Origin: Lates calcarifer
Taxonomy: Eukaryota; Chordata; Actinopteri; Centropomidae
Assembly (NCBI RefSeq): GCF_001640805.2
Contig: NC_066852.1
Location: 310,001-374,000 of the forward strand
Length of the DNA stretch: 64,000 nucleotides
Reading direction: 5' to 3'
Numbering within the stretch: the stretch's first letter is position 1; the number at the start of each line of letters is the position of its first letter. Shown one piece after another: positions 1 to 12,286 of the stretch. The notes below the pieces were generated by a model, which saw only the letters and a program-made list of their open reading frames with translations, had not been told where the DNA came from and made no database searches. Position numbers and translations under genes: made by a program.

Positions 1-3000
1 TTTTTTTTGTTCTGTTTCCTCGCTTACGTTTGTCTACCCTAACTAGTCATTGTTTCATTTGGTTTGTTTATTTACCCCTGGGAGAGTTGTTTGTTCTGAT
101 GTGGGTCTGGATTCAAGGTCAGTCACCCAATGAAACACTGAAGAGCTGTTTGAGGTTAAAGGAAAAACAAAACACTGCTGCACTTTGGCGTTCTGAGCTC
201 ATGGTGTCCCTTTCTTTTGGTGGCAAATCACCACATACAGATGGGTGACAAATCAAAGGAAAAACCTGGAACGCTGTGTTCATGGGGACTCGCTGAATGG
301 GTTTTATGAGGATGGAAATGATATGTTATCATGTGCTTTGGTTGCTACAGTCACCAGATCTCAACCCCAAATCAACAGTTATGGGAGATTATGCAGCGAT
401 GATACGAGTCAGCAGAACTGCTCCTTAATAACATGCTAAATGTTATTTTTTCCTTTGTCGCCCATCTATATGACTGACCAAACGCAGACAAAGTTTGATG
501 AGAGAAACGTTGTCTGCGACAGTAGTTGATTTGGTGTTGGTCGTTCTTTTCTTACTGCAGATGAATGTTTATGTCTAAAGCAAAGTTAGTGTGACGCTCT
601 GATTGCACAATACAAACACTGGGGACCTTGGTTTGCAGGCCAACTCTTACCAACAGTCAACTTTTGTTAACTTTAACCACAAAGACGATCTTTCTCTAAC
701 CTAGTAACCAAGTAGATTAAACTTAACCAGACCTTAACCATAGCGACAGCAGATCAGTTGAAGTGCTGCATTGTACTGAAAATGAAGTCATTTTTCCATG
801 CGCCTCGACACCCAAAAAGTTCCTCAAAAAACGCGAAAAGGGGATTTTTACACATAAAGGTCAGTTTACCAGCCACAGAAAATATGACTTAGCCTTAGAA
901 AACAGTCGTACAATGTGTTCTGTGTTTCCAGAGGTTTCTCAAATCAGAAAAAAACCCAGATAGTGTCACAACAAGTCACCTATTAGCTCGTTTTTACAAG
1001 AGAGGTGCATTTGAAATCAAGACAGGAAGGGTCTAACAGAACATGCTGTAGAGTTGCATTATGGGAGGTGTAGTATCCAGTGTAACTCTGCCTCTTTATT
1101 CAAGTAGCCCTATATTATTATTGAACAATCACTGCAACAATACAGTGATTTTCCTAGTTAATTGACCAACTGTTATTATCTAAAAGTAAAAAGTGAAAAA
1201 TACCATTTCTCTCTCTCAGCCTGAGGTGATGTATTCAGATATCACATTTTATTCAACCGACACAGTCTAAAACCATAAAAATATTATATTATCATATAAA
1301 TAACAAAGAAAAGCATTACAATGTCACTTGTTTGGCATTTTGGCTTCTAAAAAAAAACAAAAACAAGTCAAGTTCAAATTACATTTCTGTCAATTTCCAA
1401 GTAAAATAATGAGGAAAATGTGATCTGAAACCACTCACAAAGTGAATAAATGAATAAATTGACTAATAAATATGTGTACTGAAAGCACACCTGTTGTCTT
1501 AGCAGGTCATCCTTCACAGGATACAATTATCTTTGCTCTTGAAACCATGTCACGTAGTAAAAATCTTCCCGGTTGGATTCACAGTAATGATTTAATGTGA
1601 AATAAAGATGATGTGAGCGTCCTGTCAGGCTGTGCTGATGATTTTATCTGTTGTAGACTCGTTGGTGCCAGCGAGAGACAAACCTTATTATTAATGGATT
1701 GAAAACACAGAGCGAGAGAGAGCGAGCTTCATATTTCTAATGAAACACTGTCACTGCACTCAGCAAGTTGGGAAGCAAACAGGAAGTCTGCTTGGGCCGA
1801 TCAGACGTGTCCAGGTTTGACCTCTGACCTCTGTCTTCATGTTGTCTCCCTCTCCCTTGTTCCTCTTCATCTCATCATCAGCCTATTCTCTCTAATTTAA
1901 AGCCAGTGAAAGTATGAAAGTGTCTGGAAAGCAGCGAGCACACGTCTTGTGTTTTTTCAGTTCGTGCTGCTGACAGCTCTCTCTTCGCCGCCTGCACTCT
2001 CTCAGATTAATATAGAACAGGGTCAGTGGTACAACATGCAAAACAGGCTTTTACTTTCATCATATCTGCTTTGTGAAACACAGTTTGACACCGTCTCCCT
2101 GGACAATTCATGTCCTGTTGTGCTTAATCCTTCACTACACACTTCTTGGCTCCTCACTTACATGAGCTGCAATTTGTCTGGTGGTTTAGAGCCATTTCAT
2201 TACCTTTTTTTTACACTGTATGTGTCTTAAGGTCAGATTTAAGATTGATAAACAGCCTGGTTTGGCTTCCTGCAGCCTGCAGGGCTGCAGATTTTGTTAA
2301 TTTCCTGTTTAGCCAAAGCAGCAAGCCTCCAAACCCAAAGCACTTCATCTATAAATAAGCAAATATTCTAATTTGTGCAGCTGTAATTAGCTGATTTTTG
2401 CCATTTTGATATAAAAATGATGAAAACAGTTAAAGACTTAACAATAAACCTTTATTAAAGCCACTGAAAACTTGGTTTCAAATCTTAAACATCAGCTGAT
2501 CTCATTATATTCATGATTAAATAAGCAACAATCAAAGTTAGAGTTAAGAAAAGGTAGTATTCATGAAGGGTTTGATACTCAGACACTCTAATCTGCTTCA
2601 TCATGTGTGTTTTCATCAGGTTAATTGACACAAATACAACAATCTCTCATATTAATTAACCAAAACTGTTCATGTCAGATCCCATCATTCATTCACAGTA
2701 AGGACAGTATGTTTTAATATTACTAATTTTTAGTTTTTAACAATTTAATTATATGTTTTTATTTAGCTTATTTAATGTTCTTTTTATATAGTGTAAGTGT
2801 TAGTTAATACTCCTTAAACAACATCTTCAGTCTTAATCATTTTAAATGACTTGCAGATACTGTGTCATCACTGTGTTTGGTGAAGATAAATGTTATTGAT
2901 CGAGCGGTTATTGGACTGTTATGAAAGGGTCAATGGCAGAAATCCAACATACATTCTTGTAAAGTTAATAATTAGCACCGTATTGACTCGTCTCCTCCTC

Positions 3001-3082
3001 CTCTTCCTATCCTCTCTTTACTTAATGTCACTGTCCATTTCTCTCAAAATCCATTTTCCTTTTTCTCCTTCTCCTCGAACAG
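1..3082. other. Gene-free AT-rich stretch
   Basis: No exon structure, RNA gene or clear mobile element was seen. Open frames are short and lack recognisable domains. A short block at about 1040-1085 (GCATTATGGGAGGTGTAG and flank) resembles 29815-29860 and, more weakly, 17098-17122, so it is probably a worn dispersed-repeat end. The left edge begins with a T run. Confidence 0.6.
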
Positions 3083-3150
3083 TTGACATTTATATTTAGA
3101 GAATGTAGCCGATGCTCTTATCTAGAGTGAGATACTGTGTGATGACTGCT
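3083..3150 (+). repeat. Diverged dispersed-repeat tail
   Basis: The segment around GATGCTCTTATCTAGAGTGA resembles a widespread teleost motif (recalled consensus: GACGCTCTTATCCAGAGCGA) found at the end of many fish retroelement copies. A second possible trace lies at 15885-15925. The family name cannot be given from sequence alone. Confidence 0.4.
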
Positions 3151-3286
3151 GCACTGGGATCAGCTTAAATAAACCATGTCACTGACATAAGCAGCAACGA
3201 TCAGACCAGTAGACCAATATATTTGGGTTTTTTAACTCTAACTCTAACTTCTTTTTAACTAAAAGAAACCTCGATATGTATTGCTT

Positions 3287-3670
3287 CCAGACTCCATTGA
3301 CAAAAACAGTAATTTTACCCTAAGCTGCTGTAATATCGCTGCCTCAGTCTGTTTGTTTGTTTGTGTTATTGTGTGCTACTTTTACTTATATAAAGGATCT
3401 GAATACTTCTTCCACCACTGAAAGTCACACAGTAACACAAACACCCTAACAGATGGAGGCAGTGGTATTCAGGCAGCTCAAGGTAAAATTCCCATTTTTG
3501 TCAATGGAGTCTGGTACTGATATACAATAATGTTTCTGGTTAAACAAAAAGGATCTTATAAAAAGGAAAAGGAATCCTATCCCATAATGTTGTCAGACAC
3601 TTAGAATGAACAATCTGAACCTGTCAATGGCAAAAACAAGAACTTTAGTGGACGAACGTTGACGTGGACA
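3287..3670 (+). mobile_element. Palindromic MITE-like element, copy 1
   Basis: Inverted arms at about 3287-3346 and 3452-3514 pair as a stem: the outer 33 bases start CCAGACTCCATTGA and return as TCAATGGAGTCTGG with only about three differences. The right flank, to about 3670, matches the reverse complement of 60385-60552, so the mobile unit is larger than the stem. The centre holds a fragment (about 3390-3420) related to the AAGTATTCAGATCCTTTACT repeat family also seen near 52 kb and 42.1 kb. It contains no coding capacity. The superfamily is undetermined because clean target duplications were not found. Confidence 0.7.
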
Positions 3671-4037
3671 AATGCACCATTGCCTTTCATTGCAGCAGCT
3701 GTTTGCAGCGGCCAGGTTTTGTCCCTATTAATCATTAATAAAGCCCAAGCTCAAAAATACTGGAGTTATCCTCTCAGTTGTCTTGGCAACATATTATATA
3801 GGTCACTCAATAGACTATTTATTTGGCATTATTTCCACCAGACATTTTGGCCATCGATTTTTTCATCCAGTGGACAACTAGACATGATACTGGCCAAAAG
3901 CCGGCTAACTTAAACTCTGACTCCTGTGCTCCTAAATTCAAAATAAATAACTTCTCTTTCTCCATCACCTCCTCCTCCTGTCGTTGTTGGTGACTCGCCA
4001 CAGCTCCATAATGGGGTCGTAACCTTCGGTAAACGTC

Positions 4038-4146
4038 TCAGGGAGAGGCGAGATTGTGGGTCAGACGGCGGCGTGTTAGCCTGAGGTCAGCGTCGTAATG
4101 ACGGATGAGGAGGGTTGACGTTACGCCGCCATCCAGATGATGAAAC
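4038..4146 (-). other. Exon-like CpG-rich block (weak candidate)
   Basis: Read on the minus strand, a plausible splice acceptor (pyrimidine-leaning tract ending TTTGCAG at 4147-4153) precedes an open frame of 35 codons that ends in TGA at 4038-4040. The frame includes the residues DGGVTSTLLIRHYDADLRL. The block is richer in CpG than its neighbours. No family is recognised and no partner exon was found, so this may be a conserved non-coding element or chance. Confidence 0.12.
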
Positions 4147-4203
4147 CTGCAAATGAAAACCAGACGGGATAAAGATTTATTCTGATGTTTTTTTCCCCAG
4201 CCG

Positions 4204-4228
4204 TCACCTGACACCTGACACCTGACAG
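4204..4228 (+). repeat. Short tandem repeat, 7-9 bp unit (CACCTGA)
   Basis: Three successive CACCTGACA-type units follow a CCCCAG. Each unit carries a CACCTG E-box core. It is small and may be a simple tandem duplication. Confidence 0.6.
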
Positions 4229-4229
4229 G

Positions 4230-6049
4230 GAAAAGTTACAGCACTGACCCTGAAAAAATACTTTATGGGTATTGTTAGTGTTCCACACTGAGAACCAGCG
4301 ACCACAGGTAGCTGTAAATTAGGATGAATGAAGGGTTCAGATAAGCTGCAGACAGATTTCATTGTTTTTTACATTCAGGAGAATATAAATCCATGGAAAG
4401 AGGCTTTGCTATTTGGTTTCTTATTCTTATTATGACCTTTCACCTCCAGTGTATTGGCGTTGCTGCTGAAATGATACGTCCAAAATTGTCTGCATGGATA
4501 GATACTAGTGTCACTGTGTTGTTGTTGTCGTCTAATTTTGGTAAACTGACCTTTTAAATGTGTTCCCTATGGGGAAGGGTAATTGGAAGTCTACCATCAA
4601 TCCCATCTACTGATGAGGACCAAGTGATACAGCTGAAAGCTTAGAGAAAATCTTGTAATTGGACTGAGTTGAGTTTCTTGTATCAAACATTAAAAATGCA
4701 GTGTCACTCTACCATACAGCTCCGTATGTTGCAAAAAGGACAGTTTTGGCAAGTAATTTTTCCCCTTTTTTGAGTCTCTTTTCCCTTAAACAAATGGAAA
4801 AAACCCGCCAATGCAGTTAGAAAACATGAGTCTGATATTGCAAGTAAGAATTTCATCCAAAGTTTTAATATTTCAAGACACAACAGAATAAGATAGCTTG
4901 CCACTCTAGAATCACTAAAGACTGACACTCAAAAAAGTAGATTTGTTCTGGAAATTGGTTGAAATGATCAAGAAATTATCAATAAATCCTATCAAAATGT
5001 ATGTGTATGTCAGCCAATCAGTAACAAGATCAGTAGACGATATGACAAAGATATGTTTTAGGGTTATTTACAAACATCAGTCTGACAGGTTTGTTGTTGT
5101 TGTTTAGCACAGTGTCACAATTCTTTGATAAACAAATGTAAGAGGTCGTCATCAAAAAGTTGTTTAATTCTCAGAAAATTCAAAACTTTTAAGACTTGGT
5201 AAGACCTAGATCTAGAACTGAAGATGGAGATTTTTGTAACATGGATTATTGACTCCTTCAACCTGTTTGAGTAAAGAAGAGAAAAAGAAAATGGACGTCA
5301 ACAAAAACTATGAACCTTATCAGTAGGTCTAGTGCACTTTTCATTTCACTGGATGTTATTGTTAAAGATCATTATTTGTTCATTAAACACGCTCAGACTC
5401 AGAACAAACTGGTCTGAGTGTTTGTTCTGGTCCAGGACCTGCAGGTTCATTGCTGTTGTTTTCTCCACTGAGGGTGTTTTTGACCCCAGACACATTCTAG
5501 TTGAGATGATGAATTCAATGCACCGTGTCAGAACGACTTGCCTCAGGCAGTCTCAGTGGTTAACTCCCCAGAAGGCAACAAATAATGGAGGTTTTCTGTT
5601 GTTATTGTACAATGTGGAGCTCTGTAGTGGGGAGGTTATACAGCTGGTGACTGATGCAGCAGACTGCACCAAAAATTAATTTTCATCTAGAGCTGGTGCA
5701 ATTTTTCATTTGTGAAACTATTCTGGGTTTTATATCTGGACGTGAACGGGGAAGGGAGGGTCTCTGTTCAGATGAAACTTGGCTCTGATGCCAGCAGTGA
5801 ATCTATTTGGATGTATTCAAAGCGCCGTGCCTCTGACGAGATCGAGATAAGACTTATTGAATTGTATTGTCCTCTGGTCTGGTTAAACTGAAGGTCAGTA
5901 TCAGTGTTTTCTTCGCTCCTGGTGCCTCCCTGCTGATCTGCTCTCCACACTGACTCTAACCTGTCCTCTTTTAAATTTACCTCTTTTCTCAGTCGATTAC
6001 CCAGGTTGCTTCCTTTCAACCCCATCTCCTGAAAATAATGTTCATGTCC
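4230..6049. other. Gene-free stretch
   Basis: AT-rich DNA without recognisable exons. A 10-bp inverted repeat CAGAACAAAC / GTTTGTTCTG at 5400-5429 is the only compact secondary structure noted. A 115-codon plus-strand frame at 5332-5679 shows no domain or codon pattern that supports a gene. Confidence 0.55.
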
Positions 6050-6340
6050 AACGAATATATTGTGTACTAAATATGAGGTTGGCATTTGTGGTTTTAAGTT
6101 AAATATCTCAAAGACTATCAAATGGATTTCTGTTGAATGTGGTCCAGACATTCATGCTCCCCTGAGGATGAACTGTATGAAATTTGGTGATTCTCCAACT
6201 TTTCGTCTAGTGCCACCAGCAGGTCAAAATTAAAATGTCCAGTACTTTAGTACATTCAGTACATTCCCAACAGCCTCAGCTGCTTACTTTGTGTTTACTA
6301 CTTATTAGCAAATGCTAGCATGCTAGATGTTACTGATGTG
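6050..6340 (+). repeat. Dispersed teleost repeat, forward copy
   Basis: The text running through GAGGTTGGCATTTGTGGTTT, a following AAATATCTCAA segment, GAGGATGAACTGTATGAAAT and the TTAGCAAATGCTAGCATGCT end follows a high-copy fish repeat that I recognise from memory. A second copy in reverse orientation lies at 49290-49530, including the mirrored segments CATCCTCTGG and TTGTTGAGA. It has no coding content. Confidence 0.6.
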
Positions 6341-7302
6341 GGAATTATTGTATGGCGTTATCTCATTTCCTAAAGGGTGGTCTAGTGTAGTCTACACTAA
6401 AGGAGAAAAGATAGGAGGCATTGAAGCTGCTTTCCTTAGCATTTAGAGAGGGGTCATTTCACTCTGTTAGGAACCATTTTAAGCACAAAAAAAAAACAGC
6501 TAGTCTTGTTATCAAAACAAAACAGAGGAGGTTTTCATATATTCTGTTGCTGGGGGAGAGAAAAGGTACATGATTCTTAAAATATTTTAACACAGGAGAG
6601 TCGAGTTATTTGCCTCTCAACCAGGAAGATCTTTTAAAAGCTAGTGTTTTGTTAAATGAACAGCGCTAAGCCTACTTCATAAAAACGTTGAGTCGGTGGA
6701 GTGAAATGAAACTCTGTCAGCCTGAGTGTCAGGCCGTCATTTTGCTGCCGCAGTCAAAGGTTTTTGCAGCTCGACAAGAGATCACTGTGGTACAAGAGGG
6801 AGCCTGCAGTTGTAACCTTGGAGCTACACAGATTTTTTTTTCTCTTCTTCTGTGTGAATCACTTGCTCTCTGCCCTCGCAGTTTCATAGCAGGAGGGAGC
6901 GAAGAAGAAGAGGAAGAAGAGGGAGATTAAATTGGCCAGAAAGGAGAAGTCAGTCAGCTTTTATTTTTAGCTTCGCTTTCACACATACTGTAGAGCACAT
7001 TTAAATTCCAACCAGAGTTACAGGACTCATCCCTTCTTTTATAGTAAGAAAGAAATCAGGAATAATGTTACACTGAGTCTTAATTACATCCTGTAGAGAC
7101 ATGTCAATGCTCCTCAGTACAGTCTGTTATTTCCATATTGCCATTCAAGATCATAACAGTTCAAGACAAAATTTAGCCCAGTTTTAATCTAGACTTCCAG
7201 GGAATTTCCCATAATCATGTGAATGCTAATTAGCCAAACTGTCTCCTGGTCTCCTGGACTCAGCTCATTTCTGAAGAAATATCAGAGTAACTCTTGGACT
7301 CA
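6341..7302. other. Gene-free stretch
   Basis: No gene seen. A GAA-rich purine tract lies at 6897-6926. The frame 6688-6930 ends in this tract and encodes a run of Glu, which is typical of a chance frame through simple sequence. Confidence 0.55.
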
Positions 7303-7517
7303 GTAAAGGTGCTATATGTACGTTTTTACTATCACTACATAGCTAACATTAGCATTAACAGCTGCATGATTCCCAGATGCTTCAGCCATCATTGTGTTTA
7401 CAAAACAAGAGTTTTGATGCAGAACTCGCTATGTCTCTTCTAGACTGGTAAGTAAACAGCTAATGCTAACGTTAGCTTTGTAGCGATAGCAAAAACTTAA
7501 AAGTATAGCACCTTTAC
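7303..7517. mobile_element. Compact MITE with ~60-bp inverted arms
   Basis: The ends are perfect 14-bp inverted repeats, GTAAAGGTGCTATA at 7303-7316 and its complement at 7504-7517. With small gaps the arms continue for about 60 bp through CTACATAGCTAACATTAGCA (7346-7365) and the matching right arm. The unit is about 215 bp and carries no ORF, which fits a non-autonomous DNA transposon. Ends of the form TAAAGGTG...CACCTTTA would allow a TA target duplication, but this is not proven. A diverged relative lies at 42905-43060. Confidence 0.72.
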
Positions 7518-9959
7518 ACCAGTAATGTGTGGTTAAATTTCAGTTTATTCCGTCTGTCAGTGGATTGTTTGAACTTTTTTCCCCTGTATACAAAGAACTG
7601 ACAAACTCACCCAGACAAAGATTCTAATGTGATTTCTTTGTGAGAAGCCTGAGCCTGGTAAGCAACTTTCATTGGAATGTAGTATCCAGTTTATATAATA
7701 CACATATAGCACTGTGTACAGTTAGATGAGCTCAACATCAACATTAAATCATCTCAGAGAAGTTCATCTTCCATCTGGTGAGTTCACGGACTCAACTGTT
7801 CACCCAAAAACATAACTTTAAATACTAGAAGTAGGTGCTTCTCCCACACTGATCTTCTTCACTGCAGTCAGCGCTCGGAGCTGGAACTGTCACTTTTCTT
7901 TGGAGTGGAAAAAAAAAATCACAGCACGAGTCAGATTCAGATGAACAGGCTGTTCAACTTAATCAAGACATCTGCCAAGTGTAGTACGCTACGCACACAG
8001 GATCACAAGTACACACTGCAGTCAAACATTGTGCCAGTTCAACAGAAATAAATGTACTTTTTACAGTAAAATGAAATCTCCTGAGCTCTGTTTTAGCTCC
8101 GAGATTTTCGTCTGGACACAAAGCAGCTGGTGCAGCCAATCGGAAACAGACTATACTTTACTAACCAGGTGTGATTTACAGGTGTGATTCTGTAGCCATT
8201 TCACTCCACAAAATGTTCAGTTTTTGTTGGACAGTCAAGCCACATTTTACAATTGTTTCCTGTTATTTTTCAGCTGGAAACTCAAAAGCAAAATCCATTG
8301 TCAGTCATGTATTGTTGAGCCTTCTTTAAATGATGATATGTGTCTCAGGCTGATTCATCCAGTCCACACTGAGTCAAAGAAGAGAAAATTGTAGGATGAC
8401 TCTGCGAGGTGAAGGAAAGCTGTGATTACAAGTGGGTTTTTTTTAGGTAGTTTAAATGATTCTCAAGTGTGTGACTCTCGAATGTGTGTTTTGTGTGTGT
8501 GTGTCAGCCTAGAGTGAGGTCTATTGTAAGTCAAGGTAATAGAAGCCTCATGTTCAACCGACTCAAGGCTGTTGGTGAATAAAAGACTGAAAACAAACTG
8601 GAAAAGACTAAAGCTTGCAGGTGTGAATAAGTGCTTGACTTTTATTTACCTTTCGATGTGTCTTTTTGCTGCCAGATGTTGGCAGCTGACTTAACCGTGG
8701 CTACTGCATGTTCATATAATAGGATCAAGACTAAGATGGAGCCCATAAAGACATATATTCTTTAATTATCACAGCTTGTTCTGTCCCGTTATTTTGAAAT
8801 AAGTGTTCATTTTAATCATTATTGATAGTGAAAGTTGGAGAAACTGGATGTGTGGTGATAACAGGAGGGAAAACTCACTGTATCATTTTCCTCCTCCTAT
8901 TTTTAAACACTGGTGGCAGCAGTTGAGACTTAATCCCACTTTGTCTTGTCCTTTTTATTGAATAAAAAAGCCATCAGAGCTGAAGATGGCCGCTGCCAGT
9001 CTGAGCTCTGGCTGGATTCAGATTGGAAGTCAATGTAGTTCCCTGTGACTGGGGACCCCTTGTCTGACCTCGGGGCTGAATGTAATGGTTTTTTAAACCA
9101 GTTAACCTTTGAGCAGAGCGGACTTTAGCTGGAGCTGTAGTCAGAGATGTTGCTCTTCTGCAGATTGAGGAGGTAGACAGAAGACAGAACGACCACTGCC
9201 ATCAAAAGGTCAACGTACGACTTATTGACGACCGTTTCCTGTCCTCCTCTGCTCTCGTTCTTTTTCAATTTCGACTTTGTCCTGTGATTTCCCCTGGTCT
9301 ACACCCCTCCTTTATTTCCACCTTTCCAAACAAAAAACCCTTTGGAGCTCTCGTCATGTTCCCCTGGTCCTTTTAAACTTGACCTACAGACGCTGAGGCG
9401 GTGAAACCACACAGCTCATCTCCCTCCGTCTCTGTGTAAACAATGGACTGAGGGACGGAGGCCAGTGTTTGTCCTCTGTGGACCTCTGAGTCACACCGAC
9501 ACTGCCTGGGACTGTGAGAGGGAAAGAGACAGAAACAACATCACTATTATCACTATGTGTTTGATTGTTCGGTGTCTTTTTTTCTATGACTGGGTATGTA
9601 TGTGTGAGTTGGCAGGTGGACAGCTGCTGTGGTCAGTGCTGTGTCGTCCCGTTTGGACTTTCATCTCAAAGACAAACCACAAACTCACCACAGCTCGTCA
9701 CAATGGGCTGACAGAGTGCACAAAAGGCAAAAGTGACAGTGATAAAGATGTAGAATTGTTTATCTATTTTACAAATTGAGAGCTGAGAAACGCTGCAGAA
9801 GGAGAGCGTGACACATTAGTGACACTAAGCAACATGCAGATTTCTCACTTCCTCTGTTGTGCAGCGTCTGTACAGTCATGGAAAACCTGGAAAAGTCAAA
9901 GTTGCTGTTTCCAGGCACTGGAAAAGTTTTGGAAATTTTGATGTCTCCCTGTTATGCCC
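7518..9959. other. Gene-free stretch
   Basis: No exon, RNA gene or clear transposon was recognised. There is a short GT run near 8489-8506. The 104-codon frame at 9465-9779 has no recognisable domain. Confidence 0.55.
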
Positions 9960-10165
9960 TTGGGCTGTTCGTCCATCCCATCCTTGTAAACAAGACATCT
10001 CACTAATGTCTCGAGGGAATCCCTTCAAATTTGGTAGACCTGGACTCAAGGGTGAACTGATTGGATTTTGGTGGCCAAAGGTCCAACGCCATGGTCAAAT
10101 GTTTTTGGCCATAACTCAAGAATTCACACTCCAATGAACTGCAAATGGACTGGTTGGCAAAGCCA
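9960..10165 (+). repeat. Dispersed teleost repeat (TTCAAATTTGG...GGTGGCCAAAGG), copy A
   Basis: Contains the ordered blocks TCTCGAGGGAATCCCTTCAA, ATTTTGGTGGCCAAAGGTCC and CATAACTCAAGAATTCACAC. The same order occurs at 41600-41850 and in parts at 12287-13160, 42800-42900 and 62370-62600. From memory this is one of the most common interspersed sequences in percomorph genomes. Translations of it appear as spurious frames on both strands here (for example 9859-10137). Confidence 0.65.
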
Positions 10166-12286
10166 TACAACTGTAAGGCCATAGTCCTTGTAACTTTGAG
10201 AACACAGAACAAGACCTTTAGTACAAGTTCATCATGTTGTGGTGTGTCCCAGACGCCACATTACTGTTCTTTGATTATGTCACACTACAAGGCCTGTTCA
10301 GTGTTCCCAACGTTTGTATTCAGCTCCAATGCTGAACCATAGTGCTGTCATTGTTGGCTGTGTAGTCTGGACTGGGCCTTGGAGAGAAAAATCCATCCCA
10401 AAAAATCTAAGTTTTGTACCAAATACCAACCCAACCCCAAGACCACAATGTTTTATTTCTGGGTTGATGAAGGAACTTGTTTCAAATCTTTCCAAGCTGC
10501 TTGTGTTGTGATGCATCATTCAGTATGTGTCTAGCATTTGATTTAAAGCCTCCAACTTCCTCAGCACATGGTGTTTCATTCATTGAGCATCCACATTCGA
10601 AAGCTCCAGGGAAAATAAACCAAAAGCTAGTTCTGTAAGTCAACCTTGAGTAACAATGAAAATTAGTTTTCAAGGTGAAAATGAACATTCACCTGTGTCA
10701 GATCAACTGAGTGATAACTGGTAATAAATGGGACTGAAGGCCTCAACTAAGTCATTTGAATAGTGAACTTTATTTTAGACATTTACATTCACAGACAGTC
10801 ATATCAGTGACTATATATTTCTTTGCGAATCAGCTCCGAACCAAAGAAAAAGAGAAGCAGAAGCAGAAGTGTAGACAGTGATGGGGGATGGGAGAAGGAG
10901 GGATTTACAGGGAGCCCATGAGGATTTGAGAGAGGATAGAAACTGAAACTAGTAGCTAAAGAGGTCAATGGAGGGAGGTGTAAATACTGAAGTACTGTTG
11001 ACACCAGGCCAAATCAGACTTAGAGAGAGAGTGTACATAGGGGATGAGTAACAGTTAGTATGTGCTGCAGAAAAAAACAACAGTCAGTTTTATAATTAGA
11101 AGAGCTTTTTGGATCAAACACAGAGAACCCAGAAATGTCTCCAGTTTATTCAGATCTTACAGTAGGATCAAAGTTTTTCTTCGTTTTAGTTCAGTTATCT
11201 TGACTTTAGTGTCAATCCATTGGATATTCAGTCAACCAAACTCATGATTAAGTAGTAAAAGTGGTAAAAAAGCAATATAACCTTGAAATTAATGACTGTA
11301 TCCAAGTCACAGCTAAAGATTTGAAGTTATGTGGACCCATTCATGATCAATTTCAATTTTTGCTTTATGTTTTTGAGGCCTAACAACTTCCGGAGCAGTA
11401 GTTGTTGTAGTTTATCCAACTGATTTGGCCTGTTTAGCACAGCAGTCAGAAGTTGCAGCTGCAGCAGAGGCTATGATGCACACCTCATTTAGGCAGTCAA
11501 GGCACTTTGAAACCCTTTAGCGCCCAATTGGAAGGAAAGGTTTGAATTTGCTTGGTTTTAGTTAGTACAAGCAAAAAAGACTTTTATTGTCCTGGTTCTC
11601 AATCAATATTTGGAGCCTCACTGATAAATTGGCCAAGCTTAATCAAATGTCAAACTCATGTCTTGGGTCACCACTCTTTAAAAGATCAACTGGATGGAAC
11701 AAAGGGATCCTTGTCTGTGTCCTCAGAATATGAACTGAAAGTTTACCAACCCACTGGAGTTTGGTGAGGAATTCAGCGACCAGTGGATTTGGTTTTGGAG
11801 GGTTTAGAGGCCAAATCTTTCTGCCAGGCTCACACTGAAAATCTTCTGAAACCTTTCACCCCTGGCTGTGAAGATTAGACTGGGGGATTTTCTGGTCTGG
11901 CTCTTCGGGATGTTCAGTTCTCTGTCTGGTAGGACTCAAGACTGAGATTTTATTTGGACTGGGATGCAAAACCCGTTCAGTCTGCAGCTCTGGCCAGAAG
12001 CTGGGGAACAGTTGTGAGGAATTTATTGTCAGTGTATGAGAAATATTATCCGTCTCTCTCTCTTTCTCTCTCCCAGTCCAGCCACATGAAGCTGGACCAG
12101 TTCAGAGTAATTTGAACTGATTTACCTCTGTCTGTACGAGACAGAGAAGTCTGAGGGTTTACAGTAAAGCCTGCTCTAATATTGACTGTCTACGTGGAAA
12201 AAACAGACTTCCTCATCTTCTGGTTGACAAAAACCAGAATCATCTCTATTAGAGGTCAGAGCCTGAAAGAAGAAAGAAAAGGTATT
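10166..12286. other. Gene-free stretch
   Basis: No gene recognised. The minus-strand frames at 10298-10519 and 10482-10688 and the plus-strand frame at 10314-10511 have no domain. A purine-rich segment lies at about 10845-10980. A CT-rich tract is at 12053-12074. Confidence 0.55.

Noticed and set aside
9859..10137. 92-codon frame over the 9.96-kb repeat
   Set aside because: It translates a dispersed repeat that occurs several times in the window with diverged frames; not a conserved protein.
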